DNA from: an uncultured Collinsella sp.
GTDB taxonomy: Bacteria; Actinomycetota; Coriobacteriia; Coriobacteriales; Coriobacteriaceae
Direction of reading: 5' to 3'
Assembly: GCA_900551815.1 (NCBI GenBank)
Contig: URXE01000013.1
Coordinates: 1-38,897 of the forward strand
Length of the DNA: 38,897 nt
In this document: in pieces, positions 1 through 8,418 of the stretch
Layout: every line of letters begins with the position of its first letter
Position numbering within the stretch: the first letter of the stretch is position 1
The notes under the pieces: model-generated
What the model was told of the DNA's origin: nothing
Databases searched by the model: none
What the model saw: the letters and a program-made list of their open reading frames with translations, nothing else
Position numbers and translations under genes: made by a program

Positions 1-678
1 CTGCTCAAGACCATCGACGGCGCCAAGGATGAGTTCACGGCGGATGAGCTTAAGACACTCAAGGCTGGTGCGCAGCAGATCAAGGAGATCGAGGACAAGC
101 TCGAGAGCCTGGAGAAGGAGTTCCCCGGCTGTGGAAGCACGCCGAGTGCAGGCGAGAGCGTCGACGCTTCGACCGCTGGCATGACGGCTGGTGCCAATGC
201 TTCGAGCGAGGCGACGAAGTTCCCCAGCTTTACGGGCAAGGACCTGGATGGCAACGACGTGAGCAGCGACGAGCTGTTCTCTAAGAACAAGGTCACCGTC
301 ATGAACTTCTGGTTCACTACTTGCAAGCCGTGCGTGGGCGAGCTGGGTGATCTTGAGAATTTGAATAAGGAGCTCGCCGAGAAGGGCGGCCAGGTCGTGG
401 GCGTCAATTCCTTTACGCTCGATGGCAACAAGGGCGAGATTGCAGATGCCAAGGACGTGCTGAGCAAGAAGGGCGTGACATATAAGAACATCTGGTTCAA
501 GTCGGATAGCGAGGCCGGTAAGTTTACGTCAGATTTGTTCTCGTTCCCGACCACTTATGTGATCGACCAAAAGGGCAATATCGTAGGAGACCCGATCGTT
601 GGCGGCATCACTTCTGCCGAACAGCGCGATGCACTCAACAAGCTTATCGACCAGGCGATTGCGAATAGCGAGCAGTAA
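1..678 (+). CDS. TlpA-like thioredoxin-domain protein, 5' end outside window
   Basis: The reading frame is open from base 1 through the stop at 676-678, so the gene starts before the window. About 60 charged residues, helical in character and rich in Lys/Glu, precede a thioredoxin-like fold. The TlpA/ResA features are the segment NFWFTTCKPC, with a CKPC redox pair at about window residues 108 and 111, and a later FPTTYVIDQKG strand carrying the cis-proline. Such proteins usually reduce disulfides outside the membrane, often for cytochrome c maturation or envelope thiol repair. The true N-terminus, any signal peptide or lipobox, and the partner genes cannot be seen. A strong terminator follows at 758-785. 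The fold is confident; the physiological partner is unknown. Confidence 0.85.
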   Translation: MLKTIDGAKDEFTADELKTLKAGAQQIKEIEDKLESLEKEFPGCGSTPSAGESVDASTAGMTAGANASSEATKFPSFTGKDLDGNDVSSDELFSKNKVTVMNFWFTTCKPCVGELGDLENLNKELAEKGGQVVGVNSFTLDGNKGEIADAKDVLSKKGVTYKNIWFKSDSEAGKFTSDLFSFPTTYVIDQKGNIVGDPIVGGITSAEQRDALNKLIDQAIANSEQ

Positions 679-757
679 AAAACGCGTAAAGCATAGCGAG
701 GATCGTGGGCCGCTGTGCGAAGTAGTCCGCTACCTTTCAAGATAAACTCCACCATAT

Positions 758-785
758 AGAGGTCCCGCTCGGGACCTCTTCTTTT
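758..785 (+). terminator. Rho-independent terminator after TlpA-like gene
   Basis: A perfect 9-bp stem AGAGGTCCC / GGGACCTCT with a GCTC loop is followed by TTCTTTT. It lies 80 bases after the stop codon and separates the thioredoxin gene from the ABC transporter gene. Confidence 0.85.
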
Positions 786-932
786 GGGCACCGTCCCGTT
801 CGTTTTTTGGCGCGGTTCGTTACATTCCTCACTGGCGCCGGCAAAAATTGGGGATAGAGTAGGACAAACGCGTCGAATACGAACGGCGGGGGAGAGCGGG
901 CAAGTGCGCCCGCGTGGGAGAGGTTGCCGTCC

Positions 933-3900
933 ATGTTGGAGCTCAAAGGTATTTGCAAAAGGTACGTTACGCAGTCGTTTACGCAGGTGGCGCTCGACAG
1001 CGTGCGCCTGGCTTTTCGCGATAACGAGTTCGTGGCCATTCTGGGACCTTCGGGCTCGGGTAAAACCACGATGCTCAACGTTATCGGCGGACTCGATCAT
1101 TTCGATTCTGGCGACCTGCTGATTGACGGCATCTCGACCAAGGACTTTCACGATCGCGATTGGGATGCCTATCGCAACAACCGCATCGGCTTTGTGTTCC
1201 AAAGCTATAACCTCATTCCGCATCAGACTATTTTGGAAAACGTGGAGCTGGCGCTCACGCTCACGGGCGTGGGGCATGCCGAGCGCCGCCAGCGTGCGCG
1301 CGAGGCGTTGGAGAAAGTCGGCCTGGGCGAGCATGTTAACAAGCGCCCGAGCCAACTTTCGGGCGGGCAGATGCAGCGTGTGGCCATCGCCCGTGCGCTG
1401 ATCAACGATCCCGAGATTGTGCTGGCAGACGAGCCGACCGGCGCCCTGGACTCAACGACATCCGTGCAGGTCATGGATCTGCTCAAGGATGTGGCGCGTG
1501 ACCGTCTGGTTATTATGGTCACGCACAATCCCGAGCTGGCGTACCAATACGCCACGCGCATCGTTAACCTGGCGGACGGCAAGATCACCGACGATTCCGA
1601 TCCTTTCGATGTCGCTGACGCCACGCGCCGCGAAGCCAAGCCTACGCGCAAAACCTCGATGAGCTTTGTGACGGCGCTGGGGCTTTCTGCCCGAAACCTC
1701 ATGACCAAGAAGGGCCGTACGGCCATGACTGCCTTTGCGGGCTCGATTGGCATTATCGGTATCGCGGCGATTCTGGCGCTGTCCAATGGCGTAAACGGCT
1801 ACATCAAAAAGGTCGAGGAGGATACGCTCTCGAGTTACCCGCTTACGATCTCCAAGCAGGACTACGACCTGTCATCCATGATGGGCGGACAGGGGGCTGC
1901 GGATGATGAGGCGTCCAACGGTGGGGATTTGTCCAACGACAATACCGGCGACAAGGCTAGGGGAACCGATAAGATCCCCGTGGTTACGGCCGTAAAGGAC
2001 ATGTTTGCAAGCGTTAAGTCCAACGACATGACGAGCTTTAAGGCATGGCTCGATGCCGGTGGCGACGGCATCGATAAAGAAGTCAACGCCATCCAGTACG
2101 GCTACGGTGTATCGCCGGTTGTCTATCGTGCCGGCAAGGGCGATGAGAAGCCTGTCCGGCTGGTGCCCAACGCCATGACCGAGGCCATGAGCGGAGGTGC
2201 GAGTTCGGCGGCAACGGTGAGCATGGAATCCATGGGAACCTCGGTCTTTAACGAGATGATTGACGACCAGAGCCTGCTCGACAGCCAGTACGATGTCGTC
2301 GCCGGTCATTGGCCCACGTCTGCCAACGAAGCCGTGATGGTGCTTTCGAGTCGCGGTACGGTGGGCGACTACACGCTCTACAGCATCGGTGCGCTGGATA
2401 TCAATGAGCTCAACGATCTGGTAAACAGCGCTATGACGGCCGACGGTGGGGTCGAAACGCCCGAGACCGGCACCGACTTTACCTACGACGATGCGCTGTC
2501 CACGACGTTTAAGGTGCTGTCGCCGGCCGATGCCTATCGCAAAAACGAAGAGACCGGCATGTGGGCCGATATGTCTGGCGACACCGACTTTATGGCCGCC
2601 AAGGTTGCCGACGGTATCGACGTGCACATTGTGGGCGTGGTACGACCCAACGAGACGGCCAATGCGAGTGCGTTGTCTCCGGGCATTGCCTATACACATG
2701 CGCTGACTCGCCGGCTTATGGAGCGCGCCGCCGATTCGCAGATTGTGCAAGAGCAGCTTGCGCATCCCGAGACGGATGTCTTTACGGGCAAGTCTTTCGA
2801 TGAATTGCAGGGCGAGGCCAAGCAAGGCGTGGATCTGGGCAGCATGTTCAGTGTGGACGAGGCGGCGCTCAAGAGCGCGTTCTCGTTCGATACCTCCGCG
2901 CTCTCGGGTGCGGCCGGCGGTATGGACCTGTCGGGTCTTGACTTGTCCGGGCTGGACATTGACCTTTCAGGCGTTGGTAGAGACATCGACTTCAGCGACA
3001 TTATGGCAAAAGCACCGGGCCCAGATTTCTCGGGTATCTTTGACGGTCTGGAACTCACGCCCGAGCAAATGCAGCAGGTGGGAACGCTAGCCAACCAGCT
3101 GTTTGAGGGCTTTTTGCAGTCTGATCAGTTTAAGGCGCTGTCGCCCGAAGATCTTAAAGACGCGTCAAAGCTCGCTGCCGCATTCTCGACGTATCTTGAG
3201 AATGATACCGCGGTCCAGCAAATCCTGGCCCAGCTCAAAGCGCTCGGCGGCGATGCCTTGGCCGAGCGCCTGCAACAGGCGATGACCGACTATGTGCAAA
3301 AGCAGCTGGCTCCGTATCTGCAGCAGGCTATGGATCAGGTGACGAAGTCGATCAGCGACCAGATTGCGGCGACGGTGTCAGCTCAGCTCAAGGCAGGCGC
3401 GGCGGGGCTCATGGGTCAGATGGCTACACAGATGTCGTCGAGTTTTGCCAACCTAGCGAGCGCCATGCACATGGATGCGAGCGCCTTTGCCAATGCCATT
3501 CACTTCAACATGGACGCCGAGGATCTGAGTTCGCTCATGATGAGTTACGCCAAGGCGTCGAAGCTCACCTACGACAACAATCTGACCACGTTGGGCTACG
3601 CGGATGAAGCGGACCCCATCTCGGTCAAGATTTTCCCGCGTGACTTTGAGGCCAAGGAGCGCGTACTCGACCATATCGATGCGTACAACAAGCAGGTCAA
3701 AGCTGCCGGCCACGACGAGCAGGCAATCTCGTACACCGACTACATGGGCATCATCATGGGCTCGGTGACTGATATCGTGAATACCATCAGCTTGGTGCTC
3801 ATCGCGTTCGTGAGCATCAGCCTGGTCGTGAGCTCCATCATGATCGGCATCATCACCTACATCAGCGTACTGGAGCGCAAAAAGGAGATTGGCATCCTAC

Positions 3901-4187
3901 GCGCGATCGGCGCGTCAAAGCGCAACGTGGCCAACGTATTTAACGCCGAGACGTTTATCGAAGGTCTCATTGCCGGCGTCTTTGCTATTGTCGTCGTGGT
4001 ACTCGTGAGCTATCCGGTCAATGCCTGGGCACTTGCTGCCAAACAAGTACCCAATCTGATGAGCCTGCCCGTGCAGGATGCGCTGGTGCTCATCGCGATT
4101 TCGGTGCTGCTGACGGTCGTCGCCGGTCTGCTGCCGGCCCGCAGTGCATCCAAAAAAGATCCCGTGGAAGCCCTACGCTCCGAATAA
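933..4187 (+). CDS. MacB/FtsX-type ABC transporter, fused ATPase and permease, 1084 aa
   Basis: The N-terminal ~230 residues are an ABC ATPase of the MacB/LolD class: Walker A GPSGSGKTT, signature LSGGQMQRVAIARA and Walker B VLADEPTGALD. A membrane segment follows near residue 270 (TAFAGSIGIIGIAAILALSNG). A very large extracytoplasmic region of about 650 residues comes next, and then three C-terminal membrane helices typical of FtsX permeases, including the conserved LERKKEIGILRAIGAS motif. The extracytoplasmic part holds a short repetitive tract (DLSGLDLSGLDIDLSG) and a long Gln/Ala-rich helical section. ATG 933 is preferred because GGGAGAGG ends 9 bases before it; an in-frame TTG at 924 would abut that site. 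Family members export peptides or lipids or act by mechanotransmission; the substrate here is unknown. The gene stands alone between terminator-like structures. Confidence 0.9.
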   Translation: MLELKGICKRYVTQSFTQVALDSVRLAFRDNEFVAILGPSGSGKTTMLNVIGGLDHFDSGDLLIDGISTKDFHDRDWDAYRNNRIGFVFQSYNLIPHQTILENVELALTLTGVGHAERRQRAREALEKVGLGEHVNKRPSQLSGGQMQRVAIARALINDPEIVLADEPTGALDSTTSVQVMDLLKDVARDRLVIMVTHNPELAYQYATRIVNLADGKITDDSDPFDVADATRREAKPTRKTSMSFVTALGLSARNLMTKKGRTAMTAFAGSIGIIGIAAILALSNGVNGYIKKVEEDTLSSYPLTISKQDYDLSSMMGGQGAADDEASNGGDLSNDNTGDKARGTDKIPVVTAVKDMFASVKSNDMTSFKAWLDAGGDGIDKEVNAIQYGYGVSPVVYRAGKGDEKPVRLVPNAMTEAMSGGASSAATVSMESMGTSVFNEMIDDQSLLDSQYDVVAGHWPTSANEAVMVLSSRGTVGDYTLYSIGALDINELNDLVNSAMTADGGVETPETGTDFTYDDALSTTFKVLSPADAYRKNEETGMWADMSGDTDFMAAKVADGIDVHIVGVVRPNETANASALSPGIAYTHALTRRLMERAADSQIVQEQLAHPETDVFTGKSFDELQGEAKQGVDLGSMFSVDEAALKSAFSFDTSALSGAAGGMDLSGLDLSGLDIDLSGVGRDIDFSDIMAKAPGPDFSGIFDGLELTPEQMQQVGTLANQLFEGFLQSDQFKALSPEDLKDASKLAAAFSTYLENDTAVQQILAQLKALGGDALAERLQQAMTDYVQKQLAPYLQQAMDQVTKSISDQIAATVSAQLKAGAAGLMGQMATQMSSSFANLASAMHMDASAFANAIHFNMDAEDLSSLMMSYAKASKLTYDNNLTTLGYADEADPISVKIFPRDFEAKERVLDHIDAYNKQVKAAGHDEQAISYTDYMGIIMGSVTDIVNTISLVLIAFVSISLVVSSIMIGIITYISVLERKKEIGILRAIGASKRNVANVFNAETFIEGLIAGVFAIVVVVLVSYPVNAWALAAKQVPNLMSLPVQDALVLIAISVLLTVVAGLLPARSASKKDPVEALRSE

Positions 4188-4218
4188 TGTGACAAAGGGG
4201 AAGTCCCTTTGCCACATT
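4186..4218. repeat. Intergenic hairpin, AAAGGG...CCCTTT core (copy 1)
   Basis: Arms AATGTGACAAAGGG (4186-4199) and CCCTTTGCCACATT (205-218 of the same kilobase) pair with one mismatch around a 5-base loop. The left arm begins inside the TAA stop codon of the ABC transporter. Related copies lie at 6083-6115, 34065-34097 and 37791-37825. Confidence 0.8.
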
Positions 4219-4233
4219 GAGCGGCTTGTGAAT

Positions 4234-4418
4234 TCGAGGTCTAATACTTTTCCGAGAAGTGAACGAGTCAAAATGGACCCCCGAAGCATCGACGCTTTTG
4301 AGATGCAATTTCCTGCGGTTTTGATCGTTGAATCCTGCGGTTTTGGCGTCAGAAAATGTCGATGCTTCGGGGGTCCAAAAACGGTCGTTCACTTCTCGGG
4401 AAAAGTATTAGACCTCGA
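4234..4418. repeat. Long imperfect palindrome A, about 185 bp
   Basis: The outer arms TCGAGGTCTAATACTTTTC (4234-4252) and its near-exact complement (to 4418) enclose further paired blocks: GAGAAGTGAACGA with TCGTTCACTTCTC, and GGACCCCCGAAGCATCGAC with GTCGATGCTTCGGGGGTCC. The centre holds two direct copies of TCCTGCGGTTTTG 22 bases apart. A second copy in the opposite orientation lies at 5824-5991. No ORF of note is inside. It resembles a MITE or large REP element, and no transposase is nearby. Confidence 0.8.
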
Positions 4419-4460
4419 GATATAGACGATGTTTGCGAGCGGCAATTAGAGTGCAAGCCT

Positions 4461-5594
4461 TTAGTTCTTCTTTGCGGAGAGCATGAGCCTAATTTCCGGA
4501 TGGGTGTACTCGTCGAACTCTTCCTCAGGCTCGGTGTCAAAGGTGTAGTACGACTTGATAGATTCGTCCTCCGTCTTGATGCTGATTTCTTCATATAGGG
4601 ATCCGGCTAAAAATGCCTGTTTAAATTCATCCGACAGGCTGCATGGCGTGAGGAGGCCCGGTGCGGCAACGGAAATGTCCAACCCGTTGAGCGGGGCACA
4701 GAGCGTCGCGATGTCCTGCTCGGCGCGGGCGAGGTTGTCTGCAAGGCTTGCCTCGGGGTCGATCTGGCTGGTGTAATCGACGTCCGTGAGCATGCCGTCT
4801 GCATCGAAAGAAAGGTAGACATAGGCTGCTTGAGCGCCGAGGTCATTATCGCGCAGATAGCCGATAATGCGATAGCCGTAGTCGTGATACGACTCATATG
4901 GGTCGTCTGCCGCAACGCGTTCGCACACGGGCTCCAAGGCATCTTGCGCGATGGCGAGCTGCTCAGCGGCTGCAGCCTTTCTTACCTGTAGCTCGTTATT
5001 CCCCTGGACAAACTGCGGGATGTAGACGCCAAGCAGCACAATGGCGGGCGCCACTGCGAGAGCTATGATCTGCTTCTTGACGCTTGGAATCGTCACGTCG
5101 TATGCGTTTGCCATGGCCTCGGCATTGCTCGAGGTTTCGGCTAGCACGTCCGCCGCGGTGGCAACTGCCCCTACGGCGCTGGCGACCTCCGCGGCGCCGC
5201 CCAGATTGCGCGCGAGATCGTTATCACTGTTCTTGAGCAGGCGGCCGGCAGCTTGCGTGGCGAGCACGCCGGCGACCTCCGCGGAGCGGTCTTTGTTGGT
5301 TTGGGCTACCGCAAGCCTGCTCTGCAGCTCCTTCCACTGTTTGCCCCGCATTCCAAAGCGCGGCGCAAGAGCGCAATAGCAAAAGACGACGAGTTCGATT
5401 ACGGTGAGTGCGATGGCGGTATATATGCCCGCGGGTTGGAATTCCTTTTGGTGGAACGCGATATCGTTGATCATTTGGAGCGGCAGCATGAGCAGACATG
5501 CTACGAACGACATGACGAGTGTGGTCGCTGCGATCTTGGGGTATGTGCAGTACCGCTGGATGCGTTTCTTTTCTTGTTCGGTGAGCTGCTGCAT
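4461..5594 (-). CDS. Unknown multi-pass membrane protein, 377 aa
   Basis: I do not recognise the family. Two hydrophobic segments lie near the N-terminus (TTLVMSFVACLLMLPLQ, then IYTAIALTVIELVVFCYCAL). An Ala-rich cytoplasmic-looking stretch follows, with a third membrane segment near the middle (IIALAVAPAIVLLGVYIPQF) and an acidic C-terminal domain of about 170 residues ending in KKN. ATG 5594 is preferred because GAGG stands 5 bases before it on the coding strand; the upstream in-frame ATG at 5612 has no ribosome site. The gene sits between the two long palindromes at 4234-4418 and 5824-5991, which point in opposite orientations, so it could be cargo of a mobile unit. That is inference only. 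Confidence 0.7.
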   Translation of the reverse strand: MQQLTEQEKKRIQRYCTYPKIAATTLVMSFVACLLMLPLQMINDIAFHQKEFQPAGIYTAIALTVIELVVFCYCALAPRFGMRGKQWKELQSRLAVAQTNKDRSAEVAGVLATQAAGRLLKNSDNDLARNLGGAAEVASAVGAVATAADVLAETSSNAEAMANAYDVTIPSVKKQIIALAVAPAIVLLGVYIPQFVQGNNELQVRKAAAAEQLAIAQDALEPVCERVAADDPYESYHDYGYRIIGYLRDNDLGAQAAYVYLSFDADGMLTDVDYTSQIDPEASLADNLARAEQDIATLCAPLNGLDISVAAPGLLTPCSLSDEFKQAFLAGSLYEEISIKTEDESIKSYYTFDTEPEEEFDEYTHPEIRLMLSAKKN

Positions 5595-5823
5595 GGGGGC
5601 CTCGATCCTCATCGTTTTCGGGGGCGATGCGCACGCGCTCTTTAGTATAAATGAGTGGGGCGTCTATTATTCAAACATAGTGTCAACAGCGTGGTGTTGG
5701 TGGTCGTCGCGATCATGAACGTCGTTTTTGGAGCACGGAGTCGCTGTCGTGGGGCGAATGACGCGCAAGGGGGTTGCCGTGGGACAGTCTCTCACTGTTT
5801 GTGAGCGCCAGCAAATCGAAGGT
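5595..5823. other. Intergenic stretch upstream of the unknown membrane gene
   Basis: There is no credible ORF here. A TATACT hexamer on the minus strand (5644-5649) and a TTGACA hexamer on the minus strand (5681-5686) could belong to promoters of the membrane protein gene, but their 31-base separation does not form a standard pair. The remainder shows no structure I can support. Confidence 0.3.
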
Positions 5824-5991
5824 GAATGGTTTTCAGAGAAGTGAACGACCTATTCTGGACCCCTGAAGCATTCGCACTTTTGGATGCAAAAACCGTAGGA
5901 TTTGAGCGACAAAACCGCAGGAAATGCCTCTCCAAAAGTGTCGATGCTTCGGGGATCCGATTTCACTCGTTCACTTCGCGGAAAACCATTC
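5824..5991. repeat. Long imperfect palindrome B, about 168 bp
   Basis: Outer arms GAATGGTTTTC and GGAAAACCATTC differ from those of palindrome A. The inner blocks are shared: GAAGTGAACGA / TCGTTCACTTC, GAAGCAT / ATGCTTC and CCTGCGGTTTTG (here on the minus strand, with a second degenerate copy). The copy is therefore inverted relative to the one at 4234-4418, and the two bracket the gene at 4461-5594. Confidence 0.75.
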
Positions 5992-6082
5992 GCCTTCGTT
6001 GCGTGAGGCGACGGATGGAAGGGTGATTATCGTCAAGCTGCTACCTCTGCCTTGTGAATCATCTGGAGCACAAGGCATAATG

Positions 6083-6115
6083 CATGTGACAAAGGGGCGG
6101 TCCCTTTGCCGCGTT
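6083..6115. repeat. Intergenic hairpin, AAAGGG...CCCTTT core (copy 2)
   Basis: CATGTGACAAAGGG pairs with CCCTTTGCCGCGTTG around GCGGT, with mismatches in the outer arm. It ends 13 bases before the dihydrouridine synthase start, so it would lie in or next to that gene's 5' leader. Confidence 0.7.
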
Positions 6116-6128
6116 GATCTGAGAGCAG

Positions 6129-7088
6129 ATGTTGATGATTCTTTCGCTTGCCCCCATGGAGGGGATTACCGGGCATGTGTTCCGTCGCGTGCATGCGGAG
6201 TGCTTCGGCGCGCTCGATTGCTATTACACGCCGTTTTTGCCGCCGCCGCGGGTGGGAAACCGCTTTGGCGGCAAGGCGTTTAAGGAGATTGATCCTGCCA
6301 ATAACCAGGGGCTCAACGTAGTGCCTCAGCTGATGTCCAAGAACGCGGACGAGTTTGTGTGGGCGGCACAGGTGCTCGCCGACATGGGTTATCGCGAGGT
6401 CAATCTCAACTTGGGTTGTCCTTCGGGAACGGTTGTTGCCAAGGGCAAAGGATCGGGCTTTCTGCGCAACCTCGACGAGCTCGAGGTGTTCTTGAGCGAC
6501 GTGTGCGAGCGGTCGCCGTTGCCGGTGTCGGTAAAAACCAGGCTGGGGTTGGAACGCGATGACGAGTATGAGCGTGTGCTCGATCTGTACTGCCGCATGC
6601 CGCTGGCAGAGCTGATCGTGCATCCGCGCGTACAAAAGGACCGCTATACGGGCACGCCGCGCAAGGAGTTCTATGGCGAAACGCTGGAGCGTGCGCCGTT
6701 TCCGGTGGCATACAACGGCGACATTTTTGATCTTGAGGATATGGACGCGCTGGTGGAGGCCTATCCCGGCACGCGCCATGTGATGTTGGGGCGCGGCCTG
6801 CTCGCGAACCCCGCTCTGGCTCGTATGGTCAACGGCGGTCCTGCTGCCACGGCAGCCGAACTGCAGCGTTTCCACGACATGCTATTCGCGGCCTATGCAG
6901 AAGAGATTGGTGGCAATGCGGTCTTTCGCATGAAGGAGTGGTGGTTCTACGCCAAATGCGCCTTCGCCGATCACGCTACCGTTCACAAACTCGTACGCAA
7001 GACTAAAAAGGTCGACGAATACCGCGCCGCCGTCGAGCGCGTCTTTCGCGAGCAGCCACTTGCACCCATAGCCCGCTTCCACGGCTAG
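6129..7088 (+). CDS. tRNA-dihydrouridine synthase (Dus family)
   Basis: An FMN enzyme that reduces specific uridines in tRNA to dihydrouridine using NADPH. The TIM-barrel N-terminus has the family opening LAPMEGITGHVFR. The motif NLNLGCPSG carries the catalytic cysteine (residue 97). It is followed by KGSGFLRN, VSVKTRLG, an IVHPRVQKDRYTG block, and a phosphate-binding VMLGRGLLANPAL segment before a helical RNA-binding tail. Length 319 residues is normal for the family. GAGAG sits 3 bases before ATG 6129 and 9 bases before ATG 6135, so the protein may begin two residues later. Which of the bacterial subfamilies (DusA, B or C) it is cannot be settled by eye. Confidence 0.92.
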   Translation: MLMILSLAPMEGITGHVFRRVHAECFGALDCYYTPFLPPPRVGNRFGGKAFKEIDPANNQGLNVVPQLMSKNADEFVWAAQVLADMGYREVNLNLGCPSGTVVAKGKGSGFLRNLDELEVFLSDVCERSPLPVSVKTRLGLERDDEYERVLDLYCRMPLAELIVHPRVQKDRYTGTPRKEFYGETLERAPFPVAYNGDIFDLEDMDALVEAYPGTRHVMLGRGLLANPALARMVNGGPAATAAELQRFHDMLFAAYAEEIGGNAVFRMKEWWFYAKCAFADHATVHKLVRKTKKVDEYRAAVERVFREQPLAPIARFHG

Positions 7089-7093
7089 CTAGC

Positions 7094-7141
7094 CATTGGA
7101 GACGTTCTTTAACGACTAGTCATTTAAGAACGTCCCCGATG
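7094..7141. repeat. Palindrome with GGGGACGTTCTT arms (copy 1)
   Basis: CATTGGAGACGTTCTT (7094-7109) and AAGAACGTCCCCGATG (7126-7141) pair at 14 of 16 positions. The loop contains GACTAGTC. It lies between two convergent genes (dihydrouridine synthase and glutaredoxin) and could end transcription from either side, although neither strand has a long T tract. A better-paired copy lies at 27757-27818. Confidence 0.75.
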
Positions 7142-7152
7142 AATATGTTGCA

Positions 7153-7398
7153 CTAGAGCAGGTTCTTCTGTACCCATGCGATGATGTAGCTCGACTCGTA
7201 GAGCGGTTTTCCGTCGATAAACAGGCAGGGAACCTGGCGCTTTCCGCCGACGGCGATGAGCGTCTGCTCGGCTTCGGGGTCGGTCGAGATATTGCGCTCG
7301 GGAATGGTCACGCCGTTATCGGCCAAAAAGCGCTTGACCTTTATGCAATACGGGCAGCCGGTCATAACGAATAGCGCAAGCTCATGATTAGTAGCCAT
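7153..7398 (-). CDS. Glutaredoxin-like protein, 81 aa
   Basis: A compact glutaredoxin/NrdH-type fold. It has a CPYC redox pair at residues 15 and 18, the cis-proline strand QVPCLFIDGKPLYES, and an amphipathic C-terminal helix. Such proteins reduce disulfides or glutathione-like adducts, or donate electrons to reductases. The ATG at 7398 is chosen because GGAGA lies 5 bases upstream on the coding strand; a longer frame to 7437 lacks a ribosome site. The gene is separated by about 50 bases from the upstream TipAS-type regulator and could be co-transcribed with it. Confidence 0.88.
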   Translation of the reverse strand: MATNHELALFVMTGCPYCIKVKRFLADNGVTIPERNISTDPEAEQTLIAVGGKRQVPCLFIDGKPLYESSYIIAWVQKNLL

Positions 7399-7449
7399 AG
7401 GTCTCCAATCGGTTGCAGTTTTGATTGAAATACCCAAAGCCGCCGCGGT

Positions 7450-8277
7450 CTATGCGCGGACCAGTGACGACTCGATGGCCTGGACCAGAAACGCCGTGGC
7501 TCCGGTGCCGCAGGGCTTGTCGTAGTAGTCAACAAAGCGCTGGTCGGCCAGATAGCCGTGGGCGAGGCCCAGGTATGCTTCGTCTTGGGGCTCGTGTCCC
7601 CAGTTAAGGCCAATCCATCGACGGTGCATCGTGACAAGCTTGCGGGCCTCGTTGCTCTCTGGGTCGCCAATGCCCATGGCAATCGAGAGCTGGCCCAGAA
7701 TAGCGCGTTCAAGTTCCTTCATGTCGTTCCATGTCTCGGGGTCCATGTCCAGCAGCGCTTCGTTTGCCGCGTCGATGGTCTCGTCGCCATAGCGCGCCCG
7801 TGCCTCGGCGCCGTAGCGCTCTTCGTTTTCCTGCACGGAGCGCCAGCGCTCCAGTTGCGGCAGGACGGCGCCCATGAGCGAGACGGCTTCGTCGAGCGAC
7901 ATGCCGGTGTTTTGCGCCAGGCGCGGGGCACAGTCCTCGATCATTGCCTCCATCGTGGTGTCGTAGGCGTACTGGCCGTGGTCGTAGCACCACTTGCAGT
8001 AATGATCGGTCGCGGCGCCCGTGGCATCGGTGCCGCAGTCGCCGGGCGTGAGTATCATGCCGCAGCTCTGGCAATAGTGCTCGGGCATTTCGAGCAGGTG
8101 AGACAGGGGCTCGCCGGTCACGGCGGCAATGAGCTTCATCATGTCGATGCCCGGTGTGACCTCGCCGCGTTCCCAACGGCTGACGGCTTGGCGTGTGACG
8201 AAGAGCTTAGCGGCGAGCTGCTCCTGGGTAAGGTGATGGGCGCGACGAACGGCGATGAGCTTTTCTGCAAAGGCCAT
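7450..8277 (-). CDS. XRE-type regulator with zinc ribbon and TipAS ligand domain
   Basis: Three modules are visible in 275 residues. Residues ~5-60 are a helix-turn-helix of the XRE/Cro type (RRAHHLTQEQLAAKLFVTRQ, then AVSRWERGE). Residues ~68-100 are a putative zinc ribbon (YCQSCGMIL ... HYCKWC). Residues ~140-270 resemble the TipAS antibiotic-recognition domain: ERYG, MDPETWNDM, HRRWIGLNWG, YLADQRFVDYYDK. Known TipAS proteins usually carry a MerR DNA-binding head and bind thiopeptide-like drugs, so an XRE head is a variant arrangement. The start has AAAGGAG just upstream. It is divergent from trmO, with a candidate promoter at 8308-8336. The direct target may be itself or the downstream glutaredoxin gene. 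Confidence 0.85.
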   Translation of the reverse strand: MAFAEKLIAVRRAHHLTQEQLAAKLFVTRQAVSRWERGEVTPGIDMMKLIAAVTGEPLSHLLEMPEHYCQSCGMILTPGDCGTDATGAATDHYCKWCYDHGQYAYDTTMEAMIEDCAPRLAQNTGMSLDEAVSLMGAVLPQLERWRSVQENEERYGAEARARYGDETIDAANEALLDMDPETWNDMKELERAILGQLSIAMGIGDPESNEARKLVTMHRRWIGLNWGHEPQDEAYLGLAHGYLADQRFVDYYDKPCGTGATAFLVQAIESSLVRA

Positions 8278-8307
8278 AACGGCTCCTTTCTGCTGGTTGA
8301 TGGCTTA

Positions 8308-8336
8308 AGCATACGCGGCGGCAGGCGCCCTTCCAA
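8308..8336 (-). promoter_or_regulatory. Candidate sigma-A promoter of the XRE/TipAS gene
   Basis: On the minus strand TTGGAA (8331-8336) and TATGCT (8308-8313) are 17 bases apart, 30 to 60 bases before the ATG at 8277. Each hexamer matches consensus at four of six positions. Confidence 0.4.
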
Positions 8337-8405
8337 GCAACCGTTGGTTGCACGACGGGGGACCGCGGCGAAGAATTGCGCGCTGCGCCCCACGCCTCCA
8401 TGCCG

Positions 8406-8411
8406 TACAAT
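8406..8411 (+). promoter_or_regulatory. Candidate -10 box TACAAT overlapping trmO start
   Basis: TACAAT matches a hexamer seen before several genes in this window. Its last two bases form part of the first possible ATG (8410). Transcription would then begin near 8418, leaving ATG 8419 as a leaderless start. Confidence 0.4.
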
Positions 8412-8418
8412 GACCGGC

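Noticed and set aside
7558..8418. N-terminal extension of the trmO frame
   Set aside because: Open frame only because it is antisense to the XRE/TipAS gene; similarity to TrmO begins at residue 1 of the 8419 start.
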